Origin: CBFGRV01 sp965651265
Lineage (GTDB): Bacteria; Bacteroidota; Rhodothermia; Rhodothermales; VXPQ01
Direction: 5' to 3'
DNA: 25,146 bases
Assembly (NCBI GenBank): GCA_965651265.1
Contig: CBFGRV010000043.1
Coordinates: 1-25,146, forward strand
In this document: one piece after another, positions 1 through 7,635 of the stretch
Numbering within the stretch: the stretch's first letter is position 1
How the letters are laid out: every line of letters starts with the position of its first letter
Notes under the pieces: model-generated
The model's database searches: none
What the model was told of the DNA's origin: nothing
Seen by the model: only the letters and a program-made list of their open reading frames with translations
Position numbers and translations under genes: made by a program

Positions 1-239
1 TCACCTCCGATGCCGGTAACCCGGCCATCGACCACCGAATAGACCGGGCTGAAGTCCGGCTTGGGGATGTCCGTTCCGTCGTGGAAATGGGGCGCCGGCG
101 CGGTGCTCCGGTACTCCATGAACATGCCCGTGATCTCATGCGACTCGTGGAAGGGCTCGATGGGCCAGGGATACTGGCCGAAAGCGGAGGTCGCAGGCAG
201 AAGGAAGAGGGCGGCGAGAACGTATGCGGCCGGCTTCAT
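1..239 (-). CDS. Secreted M23-type metallopeptidase-like protein, partial (N-terminus only)
   Basis: The reading frame starts at the ATG at 239-237 and runs off the left edge of the window, so only 79 residues are visible. Residues 1-22 form a signal peptide (basic start, hydrophobic core, end near AFGQ). Residues 53-57 read HDGTD, matching the HxxxD zinc-binding motif of M23/LytM peptidases, followed by a PVYSVVDGRV stretch that fits the usual 'G.PVyA..dG.V' strand of that fold. The start codon overlaps the stop of the upstream propeller gene by four bases (ATGA), so the two are probably translationally coupled. The second catalytic motif (HxH) lies outside the window, so whether the peptidase is active cannot be judged. 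It could be a degenerate M23 domain on a larger surface protein. Confidence 0.65.
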   Translation of the reverse strand, partial: MKPAAYVLAALFLLPATSAFGQYPWPIEPFHESHEITGMFMEYRSTAPAPHFHDGTDIPKPDFSPVYSVVDGRVTGIGG

Positions 240-1408
240 CGGGCGTAGATCAGGATGGAATCGTCGAGGAGGACGGTGACGGAGTTGGCTGAGCGTCGGA
301 TTCGAGGCCGGGCCTGAGGCGACACGTCGAGCGGCATCTCGGCGATGAGCGTTCCGCGGGCGTCGATCTCGATGAGCTGGAGATCGTCGAATGCGAAGCC
401 GCCGCTGACATACATGCCGCGACCCGTAAGGAGTGAGATCGAACCACCTCCGGGATCTCGCGCGTGGTCCAGCGCGACGATCTGCCGGCCCGATTCGGCC
501 TGATACAGGAGGCGCGATTCGCCCGAGTCGAGCTCGAGCGCTGCCACGGAGCGACTGGACTGAAGAATCACCTCGCCGTCGCGGAAGATGAATTCATCAG
601 CCCCGAATGGTGCTTCGGCGACGATTTCGCCCGCGACTGAGAGGACCGCAACGCCGTTCGCGACGCTGTTGCCCGCGTACGCATCGTAGGATGAGACGGC
701 GACGTGTCCATCCGCAGACACGGAGAGCGCACGGAGTCCGGGGCCCTTTACGTGTCGCTCCCAGATGAGTGAGCCCTCCGCATCAAATAGGAAAAGCGCA
801 ATGTTGTCGCCGTGCAAATCCGCCCGGGCTGCTTCGCGTTGTGCCGCGACCGTCACGAAGCGCCCGTCAGGCGTGAAATCGAGTCGTATTTCCCGCTCTG
901 TGTTGTGTCGAGCATCCTTGAACAGCTTCGTGCACTGCGGCTCGCCCGCGATGGCGACAAGGCAGAGCTCCGCGGTCGAAGGCCGGGCAATAGCAAGTCG
1001 GCCGTCGCTGTCCGAGACGGCCATTCGCGGAAGGCGCTCGTCGTAGGGCAGGGCAAAGTCAATCTGCTGCTGGAGTGCGCCATCTGCTGCATAGATGCGA
1101 ACGCCTGCGGATGAGCCGCGCCGCGTGAGGGCCGCCGCGAATCGGCCCGAGGCACTTTGGCGAACCCCCATGAGCGTTCCATCCAACGGATCCGCTCGTG
1201 TCGTTCCGGCATCCTCAAACAGGAGCGTCTCGCCGTCAAGGTACACGGCCCGCTCCATGTCGGGTGCGTAGGCGAGCAGTCGCGAAGACGGTGCCGGGTG
1301 TGGACGAAGCTGCGCCGGCGCCTGGGCATGCGCCGAGCCTGCATTCGAAATCGATAACGTCGCCCAGATGCCGGTCACTGCGGCATAGAACAGAGGTCTC
1401 CAGGGCAT
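236..1408 (-). CDS. Secreted probable beta-propeller protein of unknown function
   Basis: This is a 390-residue protein from the ATG at 1408; an in-frame GTG at 1459 would add 17 residues. I prefer 1408 because it places a standard signal peptide at the very N-terminus (hydrophobic core, cleavage near AHA-QA around residue 28). The mature part has repeated short units of the kind 'D..G.lIWE', 'SVSADGHVAVSS' and 'DFTPDGRFVTVAA', typical of YVTN/WD-like propeller blades, but I see no catalytic motif. It follows the NADH dehydrogenase gene on the same strand after 85 bp and overlaps the M23-like gene by four bases. The function is unknown. The propeller fold is inferred from the repeat rhythm and not from a recognised family. 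Confidence 0.75.
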   Translation of the reverse strand: MPWRPLFYAAVTGIWATLSISNAGSAHAQAPAQLRPHPAPSSRLLAYAPDMERAVYLDGETLLFEDAGTTRADPLDGTLMGVRQSASGRFAAALTRRGSSAGVRIYAADGALQQQIDFALPYDERLPRMAVSDSDGRLAIARPSTAELCLVAIAGEPQCTKLFKDARHNTEREIRLDFTPDGRFVTVAAQREAARADLHGDNIALFLFDAEGSLIWERHVKGPGLRALSVSADGHVAVSSYDAYAGNSVANGVAVLSVAGEIVAEAPFGADEFIFRDGEVILQSSRSVAALELDSGESRLLYQAESGRQIVALDHARDPGGGSISLLTGRGMYVSGGFAFDDLQLIEIDARGTLIAEMPLDVSPQARPRIRRSANSVTVLLDDSILIYAR

Positions 1409-1493
1409 GCGAAATGATGGGGTACTACGACGATGATGCGGACGAGGACCGAAGTCCACGCTTCCGACAAGATAGGAGCGGCCGTCCCACGGA

Positions 1494-2768
1494 TCAAAGC
1501 TCCACGGTGTGAGTGGATGCGTGGCGCTCGGGGGCGCCCTCGAGAATGACCCTGGCGGAGAAATTGTACGTCGCGTAATTGTAGACCCAGTTCAGGAAGA
1601 CGTCGATGCGGTTTCGGAAGCCCACGAGCTTGTAGACGTGGACGAGCGCCCACATGAGCCACGCCGGGATGCCACGCAGGCGCAGGCCGCCCGCGAGCTG
1701 CGCGACGGCGTCGTTCCGGCCGATCGTAGCCATGATGCCGGGATCTCGGTACGTGAACGGCTGCGCGGGCTCGCCTCTGGCGATACGACGGAGCTGTTCG
1801 CCGACGTGCCGCCCCTGTTGAATCGCAACGGTCGCCAGCTGCGGATACGGGTTGCCGGCTTCGTCCATCCCACCGGCGATGTCTCCGACGGCAAAGATCT
1901 CCGGATTCTCCGGCAGGCACAGCTCCGGATTCACGACGAGGCGCCCCGACTTCGTCTGTTCGGTGCCCACGATGCCGGCAAGAGGTCCAGCCTTCACGCC
2001 TGCCGCCCAGATCAGCGTCTTCGCGGGGATATGCTCCCCATCCTCAAGATAGACGCCATCGGCCGTGATGCGCTCTACCATCGTGTTCGTCCTGACTTCC
2101 ACGCCGCGCCGTTCTAGCGCGCGGCGCGTATAGGCCCGGAGCGAGTCGTCGAAGGGCATCAGGAGGTCGGGCAGCATCTCGACGAGAATGACTTTGGCTT
2201 TCGTCGAGTCGACGGCGCGATAATCTTCCCGGAGCACGTACTTGAACACCTCGGCCATCTGGCCGGCCATTTCCACGCCGGTCGGTCCGCCCCCGACGAT
2301 CACGAAGGTCAGATCTCCCTCTTCAAGTCTGTCCGGGTTGCGTTCCGCGGCCTCGAATTGGTGGAGGATGTGGTTTCGCAGGGCCATGGCCGACGGGATA
2401 TCCTTGAGCGTATGGCCGTATTCCTCTGCACCGTCGACGCCGAAATAGTTCGTCGTAGCGCCGCCGGCGAGCACGAGGTAGTCGTAGCTCACCACCGTGT
2501 CATCATGCAGGCGGAGTTGTCGCCGGGCACGATCGATCTCCTCGACCTGGCCGAGCATGAACCGGACGTTCTTGGCTTTGCTGAAGATGTTGCGGACGGG
2601 GTGGATGATGTCTTCGGGATCGAGGCCGGTAGTGGCTACCTGGTACAGCAGCGGCTGAAACCGATGGTAGTTGTTCCGGTCGATCAGTACGACCTCGATA
2701 TCGGTCTTCGCGAGTTCCTTCGCGACACGAAGGCCTCCGAATCCGGCTCCTATGATAACGACCCGCAT
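1494..2768 (-). CDS. ndh: Type II NADH dehydrogenase (NDH-2), NAD(P)/FAD-dependent oxidoreductase
   Basis: This 424-residue enzyme of the NDH-2 family transfers electrons from NADH to membrane quinone without pumping protons. The FAD-binding Rossmann motif GAGFGG is at residues 7-12, the NADH-binding motif GGGPTG at 159-164, a TLIWAAG strand at 251-257, and the second FAD-contact motif AVGD at 293-296. ATVAIQQG at 312-319 corresponds to the quinone-site helix of NDH-2. Residues 365-405 hold amphipathic/hydrophobic stretches that would anchor the protein peripherally on the membrane. The length fits the family. The ATG at 2768 is preceded by an 81-bp gap after the GH13 gene, so it may be the third gene of that transcript or have its own promoter. 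The family assignment is firm; the exact electron acceptor is inferred. Confidence 0.93.
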   Translation of the reverse strand: MRVVIIGAGFGGLRVAKELAKTDIEVVLIDRNNYHRFQPLLYQVATTGLDPEDIIHPVRNIFSKAKNVRFMLGQVEEIDRARRQLRLHDDTVVSYDYLVLAGGATTNYFGVDGAEEYGHTLKDIPSAMALRNHILHQFEAAERNPDRLEEGDLTFVIVGGGPTGVEMAGQMAEVFKYVLREDYRAVDSTKAKVILVEMLPDLLMPFDDSLRAYTRRALERRGVEVRTNTMVERITADGVYLEDGEHIPAKTLIWAAGVKAGPLAGIVGTEQTKSGRLVVNPELCLPENPEIFAVGDIAGGMDEAGNPYPQLATVAIQQGRHVGEQLRRIARGEPAQPFTYRDPGIMATIGRNDAVAQLAGGLRLRGIPAWLMWALVHVYKLVGFRNRIDVFLNWVYNYATYNFSARVILEGAPERHASTHTVEL

Positions 2769-2777
2769 GGATCCGTT

Positions 2778-2806
2778 ATTGCAAGTTAGAATGTATCGTG
2801 CGTCAA
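2778..2806 (-). promoter_or_regulatory. Possible sigma70-like promoter for the NADH dehydrogenase gene
   Basis: On the minus strand TTGACG (2806-2801) is followed after 17 bases by TGCAAT (2783-2778), which matches TATAAT at four of six positions. It lies 9 bases upstream of the ATG at 2768, so the mRNA would have a very short leader. A GC-rich self-complementary stretch (about 2820-2845) lies between this and the preceding stop codon. This is a weak call from hexamer matching only. Confidence 0.22.
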
Positions 2807-2849
2807 CAGAGACGCGAGCCTCGGCCGGCCGGCGGCCCTCCGGCGGATG

Positions 2850-4433
2850 CTAATCCAGCAGCACCAGAATCCCTTCGTCCGGCCTGAGCGCGGCCACATC
2901 TACGATACGATCCCCCTCGCGGTCGAGATGCGTCGACACACAGACTTCACCCTTCTGATCGCCCAGCGGGACGCTGACGGCCTCGTCCGAGAAATTCAGC
3001 ACGATAAGCCACCGTCGATCGCCCTCTGCTCGGATATAGGCCAGCAAATCGCCCCCCAGATCAAGGGGTTCGTAGTCACCGACGGCGAGAGCCGCCTCCT
3101 CGCTTCGAAGCCCAATGAGCTTCCGGTACAGGCTCAGGAGCGAGCCGGGGTCCTCGCGCTGCGCCGCAACATTGACGTCCCGGAAATCATCAGCGATGGG
3201 CAGCCAGGGCTCAGCATCGGAGAACCCCGCACCTGGGGAGTCATCCCATTGCATGGGCGTGCGCTGCGGATCGCGGCCGAGCCGGCTTCCGAGATTCTTG
3301 GCCTGAGGGTCCTGGATCCTGTCCTCCGGAATCTCGACGTCATGCATCCCGATCTCATCCCCATAGTACATGGTCGGTGTTCCGCGCAGGGTGAGCAGCA
3401 TCATGGCCGCGATGCGCGCTTGCCCCGAGCCGATGCGCGATACCACACGCGGCTGATCGTGGTTGCCTAGGACCCAGTTCGGCCACCCGTGGTCGGGAAC
3501 GGATCCTTCATACAGGGCGATGGCCGCGCCAATGGTTCCTGCCTCCCAGGGCAACTCGATGAGCTGAAAATTGAAGGGGAGGTGTACGCCGTCATCATCA
3601 TCCCCGTAGTAGACAACGAGCCGATGAACAGGTAGGTAAATCTCCCCGATTAGCACGCGTTCATCGTACTCGTTGGCAAGTGCCCGCATTTCGGCGACGA
3701 TGTGGTGCACCTCCGGCTGATCCGTCGAGAAGACGGGCAGAAGCGAGTTGTAAGGCATGTCGGCCGGGTCGTAATCCGGATTGCGCGGATTGTCGCGGAA
3801 CTGCTCATCCTTGATGAGATGCCAGAGCACGTCGATCCGAAAACCATCCACCCCTTTTTCGAACCAGAACCGCATGACGTCGAGCATAGCCCTGCGCACC
3901 TCGGGATTTCGCCAGTTCAGATCGGGCTGCTCCTTCAGGAAACCGTGGTAATAGTACTGGCCCGTGGCCTCGTCAAGGGTCCACGCGGGTCCGCCGAATA
4001 CGCTCAGCCAGTTGTTCGGCAGACCCCCGTCGGGGCCGGGATCCTTCCAGATGTACCAGTCGCGCTTGGGGCTGTCGCGTGATGAGCGCGACTCCAAGAA
4101 CCACGGATGCTGATCGGAGGTGTGGTTCGGCACCAGATCCAGGATCAGCTTCAAGCCCAGGCCGTGGACCTCGGCAAGCAGTCCATCGAAATCCTCCATC
4201 GAGCCGAAGATGGGGTGGATGCCGGTGTAATCCGAAACATCATACCCGAAATCGGCCATCGGTGAGGGGTAGATGGGCGATAGCCAGACGGCGTCGATCC
4301 CCAGCCACGTGAGGTAATTCAGGCGCCGCCGAATGCCTTCGAGATCCCCGATCCCATTGCCGTCCGAATCCTGAAAGGATCGGGGATAGATGTGATAGAT
4401 GATCCCTTTCTGCCACCAGAGAAAATCGTCCAC
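2850..4433 (-). CDS. GH13 alpha-glucosidase, oligo-1,6-glucosidase type (paralog 1)
   Basis: This 527-residue GH13 (alpha-amylase superfamily) hydrolase probably releases glucose from short alpha-glucans. Conserved regions are in order: DLVPNHT at 99-105, QPDLNW at 169-174 (the signature of the oligo-1,6-glucosidase subfamily), FRIDV with nucleophile D201, GEIYLP with acid/base E264, and GNHD with transition-state stabiliser D326. The residue after the nucleophile is V202; in characterised members Val here goes with alpha-1,6 (isomaltose) activity. There is a short C-terminal beta domain and no signal peptide, so it is cytoplasmic. The start is a GTG at 4433, five bases after the stop of the upstream paralog, so the two are surely co-transcribed. 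No downstream alternative start precedes the conserved first strand. Substrate specificity is inferred. Confidence 0.93.
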   Translation of the reverse strand: MDDFLWWQKGIIYHIYPRSFQDSDGNGIGDLEGIRRRLNYLTWLGIDAVWLSPIYPSPMADFGYDVSDYTGIHPIFGSMEDFDGLLAEVHGLGLKLILDLVPNHTSDQHPWFLESRSSRDSPKRDWYIWKDPGPDGGLPNNWLSVFGGPAWTLDEATGQYYYHGFLKEQPDLNWRNPEVRRAMLDVMRFWFEKGVDGFRIDVLWHLIKDEQFRDNPRNPDYDPADMPYNSLLPVFSTDQPEVHHIVAEMRALANEYDERVLIGEIYLPVHRLVVYYGDDDDGVHLPFNFQLIELPWEAGTIGAAIALYEGSVPDHGWPNWVLGNHDQPRVVSRIGSGQARIAAMMLLTLRGTPTMYYGDEIGMHDVEIPEDRIQDPQAKNLGSRLGRDPQRTPMQWDDSPGAGFSDAEPWLPIADDFRDVNVAAQREDPGSLLSLYRKLIGLRSEEAALAVGDYEPLDLGGDLLAYIRAEGDRRWLIVLNFSDEAVSVPLGDQKGEVCVSTHLDREGDRIVDVAALRPDEGILVLLD

Positions 4434-4438
4434 GGCGC

Positions 4439-6019
4439 TCAGGAGTAGGAGATGACGAGGCCTTCGTCGGGGCGGAGTGTGACTCCATCGTGCAGCACTT
4501 CTCCTTCGCGATCCAGGTACGTCGAGAGCCGCACTACGCCGCCTCCTTCGCCGGCATCGAAGGTCTGGTCTTCACCCGTCAGATTCAGCGCAACGAGCAT
4601 GCGCCCGCCATCCGAGTCGCGCCAGTACGATATCACAGAATCGCCGGCTTCGACGAGTGAGCACGAGCCGTTGCCTAACGCCGGCTCCTCGCGCCGCAGA
4701 CGAATCAGTGCCCGATACAGGTTGAGGAGCGAGGGGCCGTCGCTTTGCATTTGCACGTTGACCTCTGAAAAGTTCTCGGCGGCGGGTAGCCACGGGTCGG
4801 CCGTCGAGAAGCCCGCGTGGATCCAGTCGTTCCACTGCATCGGGGTCCGCACGGGATCCCGTTTGCGGCCGATGCGCTTTCCCTGCGGATCGCGTTCCTT
4901 TTCCGGCGGAATTTCGGCATCCTCCATCCCGATCTCATCGCCGTAGTAAAGGATCGGCGTACCGCGGAGCGTCATGAGCATCATGGCGGCCACGGGTGCC
5001 TGCGCAGCCCCGGCGCGGGTGGCCACACGGACTCCGTCGTGCGTACTGAGCATCCAGGATGGCCATCCATCTTCGGGAGAACAGGTCAGCGCGCCGTCGA
5101 TGGCTTCGAAGAGCTCATCCGCCTCCCATGGAATGAGACCGAACGTCGGATTCAGCGGCAGGTGTAGCTCCGGATCCTCCTCGCCGTAGTACGTCGCGAT
5201 TTCCTCGATGTGCAGGTACAGCTCGCCGAGCAGGACGCGATCGTCGTACTCATCCACCAGGCGCCGCATCTCGATCACGATCTCGTGGATGGTAGGCTGA
5301 TTCCGCGTGTATTCGTGCACGACCGACATGTCGGGCGCGTCGGCCTCGGGGTCGTACTCCGGGTTCGGAGGATTGTCCGGGTAGTCCGGGTCTTCGATGA
5401 CGAGATCGAGAGCATCCAGCCGGAACCCGTCGACGCCGCGGTCGAGCCAGAAACGCATGGCATCCAGGACGGCATCACGAACTTCAGGATTCCACCAGTT
5501 CAGATCAGGCTGCTCTTCCAGGAAGGTGTGCAGGTAATATTGCCCCGTCTTCTCGTCGTACTCCCATGCGCTACCTCCGAAGACGCTGATCCAGTTGTTG
5601 GGCGGGGAACCGTCGGGCTTTGGATCCTGCCAGACGTACCAGTCCCGCCTGGGATCATTCCTGGCGGATCGCGAGGCCTTGAACCACGGATGCTCAGACG
5701 ATGTGTGGTTGGGCACCCAATCGAGGATCACGCGGAGATCGCGGCGATGAGCCTCCTCGAGCAGGGCATCGAAATCTTCGAGAGTGCCGAAGCGAGGATT
5801 CACATCGACAAAGTTGCTGGGATCGTAGCCCATCTCCAGGAAGGGAGAGTCATAAATCGGCGAGAGCCAGACTGCATCTACGCCAATCCACTGAAGGTAC
5901 TCCAGTTTGCTGGTTACGCCGACCAGATCGCCGAGGCCATCCCCGTTCGAATCATAATAGGTGGGTACGAGGAGCTGGTAGATGACTGCTCGCTGCCACC
6001 AGGGTTGAGAATTGGTCAT
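4439..6019 (-). CDS. GH13 alpha-glucosidase, probable alpha-1,4 specificity (paralog 2)
   Basis: This 526-residue GH13 protein is clearly homologous along its whole length to the gene that follows it (shared WWQR/K start, QPDLNW, RTPMQW, LDREG and RPDEG blocks). Catalytic residues are present: D202 in FRLDA, E266 in GELYL, and D328. The residue after the nucleophile is A203, which in the family is associated with alpha-1,4-glucosidase activity. Region IV reads STHDGVR where the usual form is 'NHD..R', so the common Asn is Thr (T326) while H327, D328 and R331 remain. It is cytoplasmic, with no signal peptide. It starts at the ATG at 6019 and is the first gene of a minus-strand operon, with a 254-bp divergent region upstream. 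It probably works with paralog 1 to degrade mixed-linkage malto/isomalto-oligosaccharides. Confidence 0.93.
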   Translation of the reverse strand: MTNSQPWWQRAVIYQLLVPTYYDSNGDGLGDLVGVTSKLEYLQWIGVDAVWLSPIYDSPFLEMGYDPSNFVDVNPRFGTLEDFDALLEEAHRRDLRVILDWVPNHTSSEHPWFKASRSARNDPRRDWYVWQDPKPDGSPPNNWISVFGGSAWEYDEKTGQYYLHTFLEEQPDLNWWNPEVRDAVLDAMRFWLDRGVDGFRLDALDLVIEDPDYPDNPPNPEYDPEADAPDMSVVHEYTRNQPTIHEIVIEMRRLVDEYDDRVLLGELYLHIEEIATYYGEEDPELHLPLNPTFGLIPWEADELFEAIDGALTCSPEDGWPSWMLSTHDGVRVATRAGAAQAPVAAMMLMTLRGTPILYYGDEIGMEDAEIPPEKERDPQGKRIGRKRDPVRTPMQWNDWIHAGFSTADPWLPAAENFSEVNVQMQSDGPSLLNLYRALIRLRREEPALGNGSCSLVEAGDSVISYWRDSDGGRMLVALNLTGEDQTFDAGEGGGVVRLSTYLDREGEVLHDGVTLRPDEGLVISYS

Positions 6020-6082
6020 GCCTGTACACGGCTAAGGGTGAACGTGGCGGCACGACGGGCTCTCCGCCGGCTGCAAACCCGT

Positions 6083-6210
6083 CAATCGGTTGAGCAGCGG
6101 TGTGGTTCGGGATGCGCCTTCGATTTTCCAACACTGTTATGGGATGGGGTCGCTTTCGGACCGCGGACCCGTGCGTATGCGTGCCGTTCCATCTGCCGGC
6201 AATCGGTTGA
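6083..6210. repeat. Pair of identical 11-bp direct repeats in a divergent promoter region
   Basis: CAATCGGTTGA occurs at 6083-6093 and again at 6200-6210, 117 bases apart (start to start), in the 254-bp region between the divergent GH13 operon and the acetamidase-family gene. Each copy is itself roughly palindromic (CAA ... TTG). The downstream copy overlaps the possible -35 element of the plus-strand gene. They could be regulator sites, but two copies of 11 bases may be chance. Confidence 0.35.
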
Positions 6211-6235
6211 CCGCAATTCGGATATCGTGTATCTC
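6207..6235 (+). promoter_or_regulatory. Possible promoter of the acetamidase-family gene
   Basis: TTGACC (6207-6212) and TATCTC (6230-6235) are separated by 17 bases, the preferred sigma70 spacing, and lie 39-67 bases upstream of the ATG at 6274. The -10 element falls inside the 24-bp palindrome at 6227-6250. This is a hexamer-matching call only. Confidence 0.3.
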
Positions 6236-6250
6236 TACGAAGAGGTACAC
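6227..6250. promoter_or_regulatory. 24-bp imperfect palindrome, candidate repressor operator
   Basis: The left half GTGTATCTCTAC and right half GAAGAGGTACAC are inverted copies matching at 10 of 12 positions, with no spacer. The site covers the candidate -10 element and lies 23 bases upstream of the acetamidase-family start codon, the usual place for a dimeric repressor. As RNA it could also form a hairpin near the 5' end of the transcript. The cognate regulator is unknown, and no regulator gene is in the window. Confidence 0.4.
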
Positions 6251-6273
6251 ATGCGATCGTAGACTTCAACGTC

Positions 6274-7278
6274 ATGGAAAGGATCTCCCATCGATTTCAT
6301 CTGCTCCTGCTGATCTCTCTGATGGTCTATGGAGGAGTGGGCGCATCTCTCCTGCGGGCTCAAGATGTGCCCGAGCCGCAATACCGGCTGACCCAGGACC
6401 AGACTCACAACCGTTTCAGCAGCGCGATTCCGCCGGTGCTTCGGGTGCCTTCCGGGGCGGTCATCGAGGCTTACACGAAGGAGGCCTCCGACGGGCAGTT
6501 GACGCTCGAGTCGACGATCGATGATGTGGCCAACCTGGACTTCGATCCCATCCACCCCCTAACAGGCCCCGTCTATGTGGAGGGTGCCGAGCCCGGAGAC
6601 ATCCTGGCGGTGACGCTGCATCGCATCGAACTGGGGGACTACGGTTGGACGGCCGTCATACCGGGTTTTGGTTTTCTCGCCGATGAGTTTGAGGAGCCGT
6701 ACCTGAAGACCTTCGCGTTCGAAGAGGGGCAGGCCGTCGTACGCTTTGGAGAAGGCATCATGCTTCCGCTGCGGCCTTTTCCGGGCGTCATCGGCGTGGC
6801 GCCCGCAACCGAGGAGATGCTCTCGACCGTCCCGCCGCGAGCCAACGGCGGGAATCTAGATGATCCGAATATCGTCGAGGGCTCGACCGTGTACTTGCCC
6901 GTTTTTGTGGAGGGCGCGCTCTTCTCGATTGGTGATGCGCACGCCATTCAGGGCATGGGCGAGGTCTGCGGCACGGCGATCGAAGCCCCGATGCGGTTCG
7001 TATACGAGCTCAATGTGATCAAGGGGCGTACGATCCAGGAGCCGCAGTACGAAACGGATGACTACTACGCCGTGACAGGGTTCGGCGAGTCGATAGACGA
7101 AGCGGCGAAGAAGGCGACGAAATATATGATCGACTACCTCGTGGACGTCAGGGGCCTGCGCCGGGTCGATGCCTATGCGCTGGCGTCACTCGCGGCCGAT
7201 TTGAAGATCGCGGAAGTCGTCGACGTGCCGCACATGCTGGTGACCATGCACATCCCGAAAAGCATCTTCGAGGACTAG
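6274..7278 (+). CDS. Exported acetamidase/formamidase-family protein
   Basis: This 334-residue protein is of the FmdA/AmdA family, enzymes that hydrolyse short amides such as formamide and acetamide to the acid and ammonia. Family blocks visible are HPLTGPVYVEGAEPGD at 94-109, GGNLD at 192-196, and GDAHAIQGMGEVCGTAIE at 220-237 (the typical 'GD.H..QG.GE....AIE' block carrying metal and active-site residues). Unlike the usual cytosolic family members, it begins with a signal peptide (residues 1-30, ending ASLLRAQ), so it should act in the periplasm or outside the cell. It is preceded by a palindrome and a possible promoter and appears monocistronic. The actual substrate is unknown; family members with signal peptides are poorly characterised. 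The start at 6274 is chosen because the signal peptide begins there. Confidence 0.88.
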   Translation: MERISHRFHLLLLISLMVYGGVGASLLRAQDVPEPQYRLTQDQTHNRFSSAIPPVLRVPSGAVIEAYTKEASDGQLTLESTIDDVANLDFDPIHPLTGPVYVEGAEPGDILAVTLHRIELGDYGWTAVIPGFGFLADEFEEPYLKTFAFEEGQAVVRFGEGIMLPLRPFPGVIGVAPATEEMLSTVPPRANGGNLDDPNIVEGSTVYLPVFVEGALFSIGDAHAIQGMGEVCGTAIEAPMRFVYELNVIKGRTIQEPQYETDDYYAVTGFGESIDEAAKKATKYMIDYLVDVRGLRRVDAYALASLAADLKIAEVVDVPHMLVTMHIPKSIFED

Positions 7279-7434
7279 GATTCGCTGAGCAAAGAGTGCT
7301 TCATCTCTCTACCAAAGCGTTCCCTCATACCGGTCCTCAACCCGCGCAAATTGTTCACAGGTGTGTGATTCCTGCACAGTTTTAGTCGCTTCGCCGGCGA
7401 AACTCGTCCAGGGATCGGGTGATGGCCGTGGCTC

Positions 7435-7490
7435 AAAACGCCCCTGTTGGCCCGTCAAGGGTCATTTCCGCCCGCGAGCGCGTTTTTTTT
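7435..7490 (+). terminator. Possible terminator within the 357-bp gap 7279-7635
   Basis: AAAACGC (7435-7441) can pair with GCGTTTT (7480-7486), closing a 38-nt loop that contains a smaller CCCT/AGGG pairing and ends in a run of eight T (7483-7490), which stands out in this GC-rich sequence. The loop is long for an intrinsic terminator, so this is tentative. The rest of the 357-bp gap holds no convincing gene; a 73-codon frame in it has no recognisable features. Confidence 0.3.
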
Positions 7491-7555
7491 GGCGGCATCA
7501 CAGGCTCGTAACCTTTGGCGCCTGCCTGCGGCACGACTCATGCAAAAAGGTGCTG

Positions 7556-7583
7556 TTGACACGGATGGATCCTCCCCAATGAT
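7556..7583 (+). promoter_or_regulatory. Possible promoter of the DUF4168 gene
   Basis: TTGACA, a perfect sigma70 -35 hexamer, is at 7556-7561. After 16 bases AATGAT (7578-7583) matches TATAAT at four positions. The start codon follows 52 bases downstream. The call rests on sequence match only. Confidence 0.33.
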
Positions 7584-7635
7584 CGGAGGATGGTCTATCC
7601 GACCCACTATCGTTCCAACAGAACTCCACCATACC

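Noticed and set aside
5210..6262. A 350-codon open frame on the plus strand.
   Set aside because: It lies almost wholly antisense to GH13 paralog 2, whose catalytic motifs are intact, and its product has the composition of a reversed frame.
7361..7582. A 73-codon plus-strand frame in the gap before the DUF4168 gene.
   Set aside because: Its Cys/Arg/Trp-rich product has no domain, no ribosome binding site is seen, and the T8 run and candidate promoter lie inside it.
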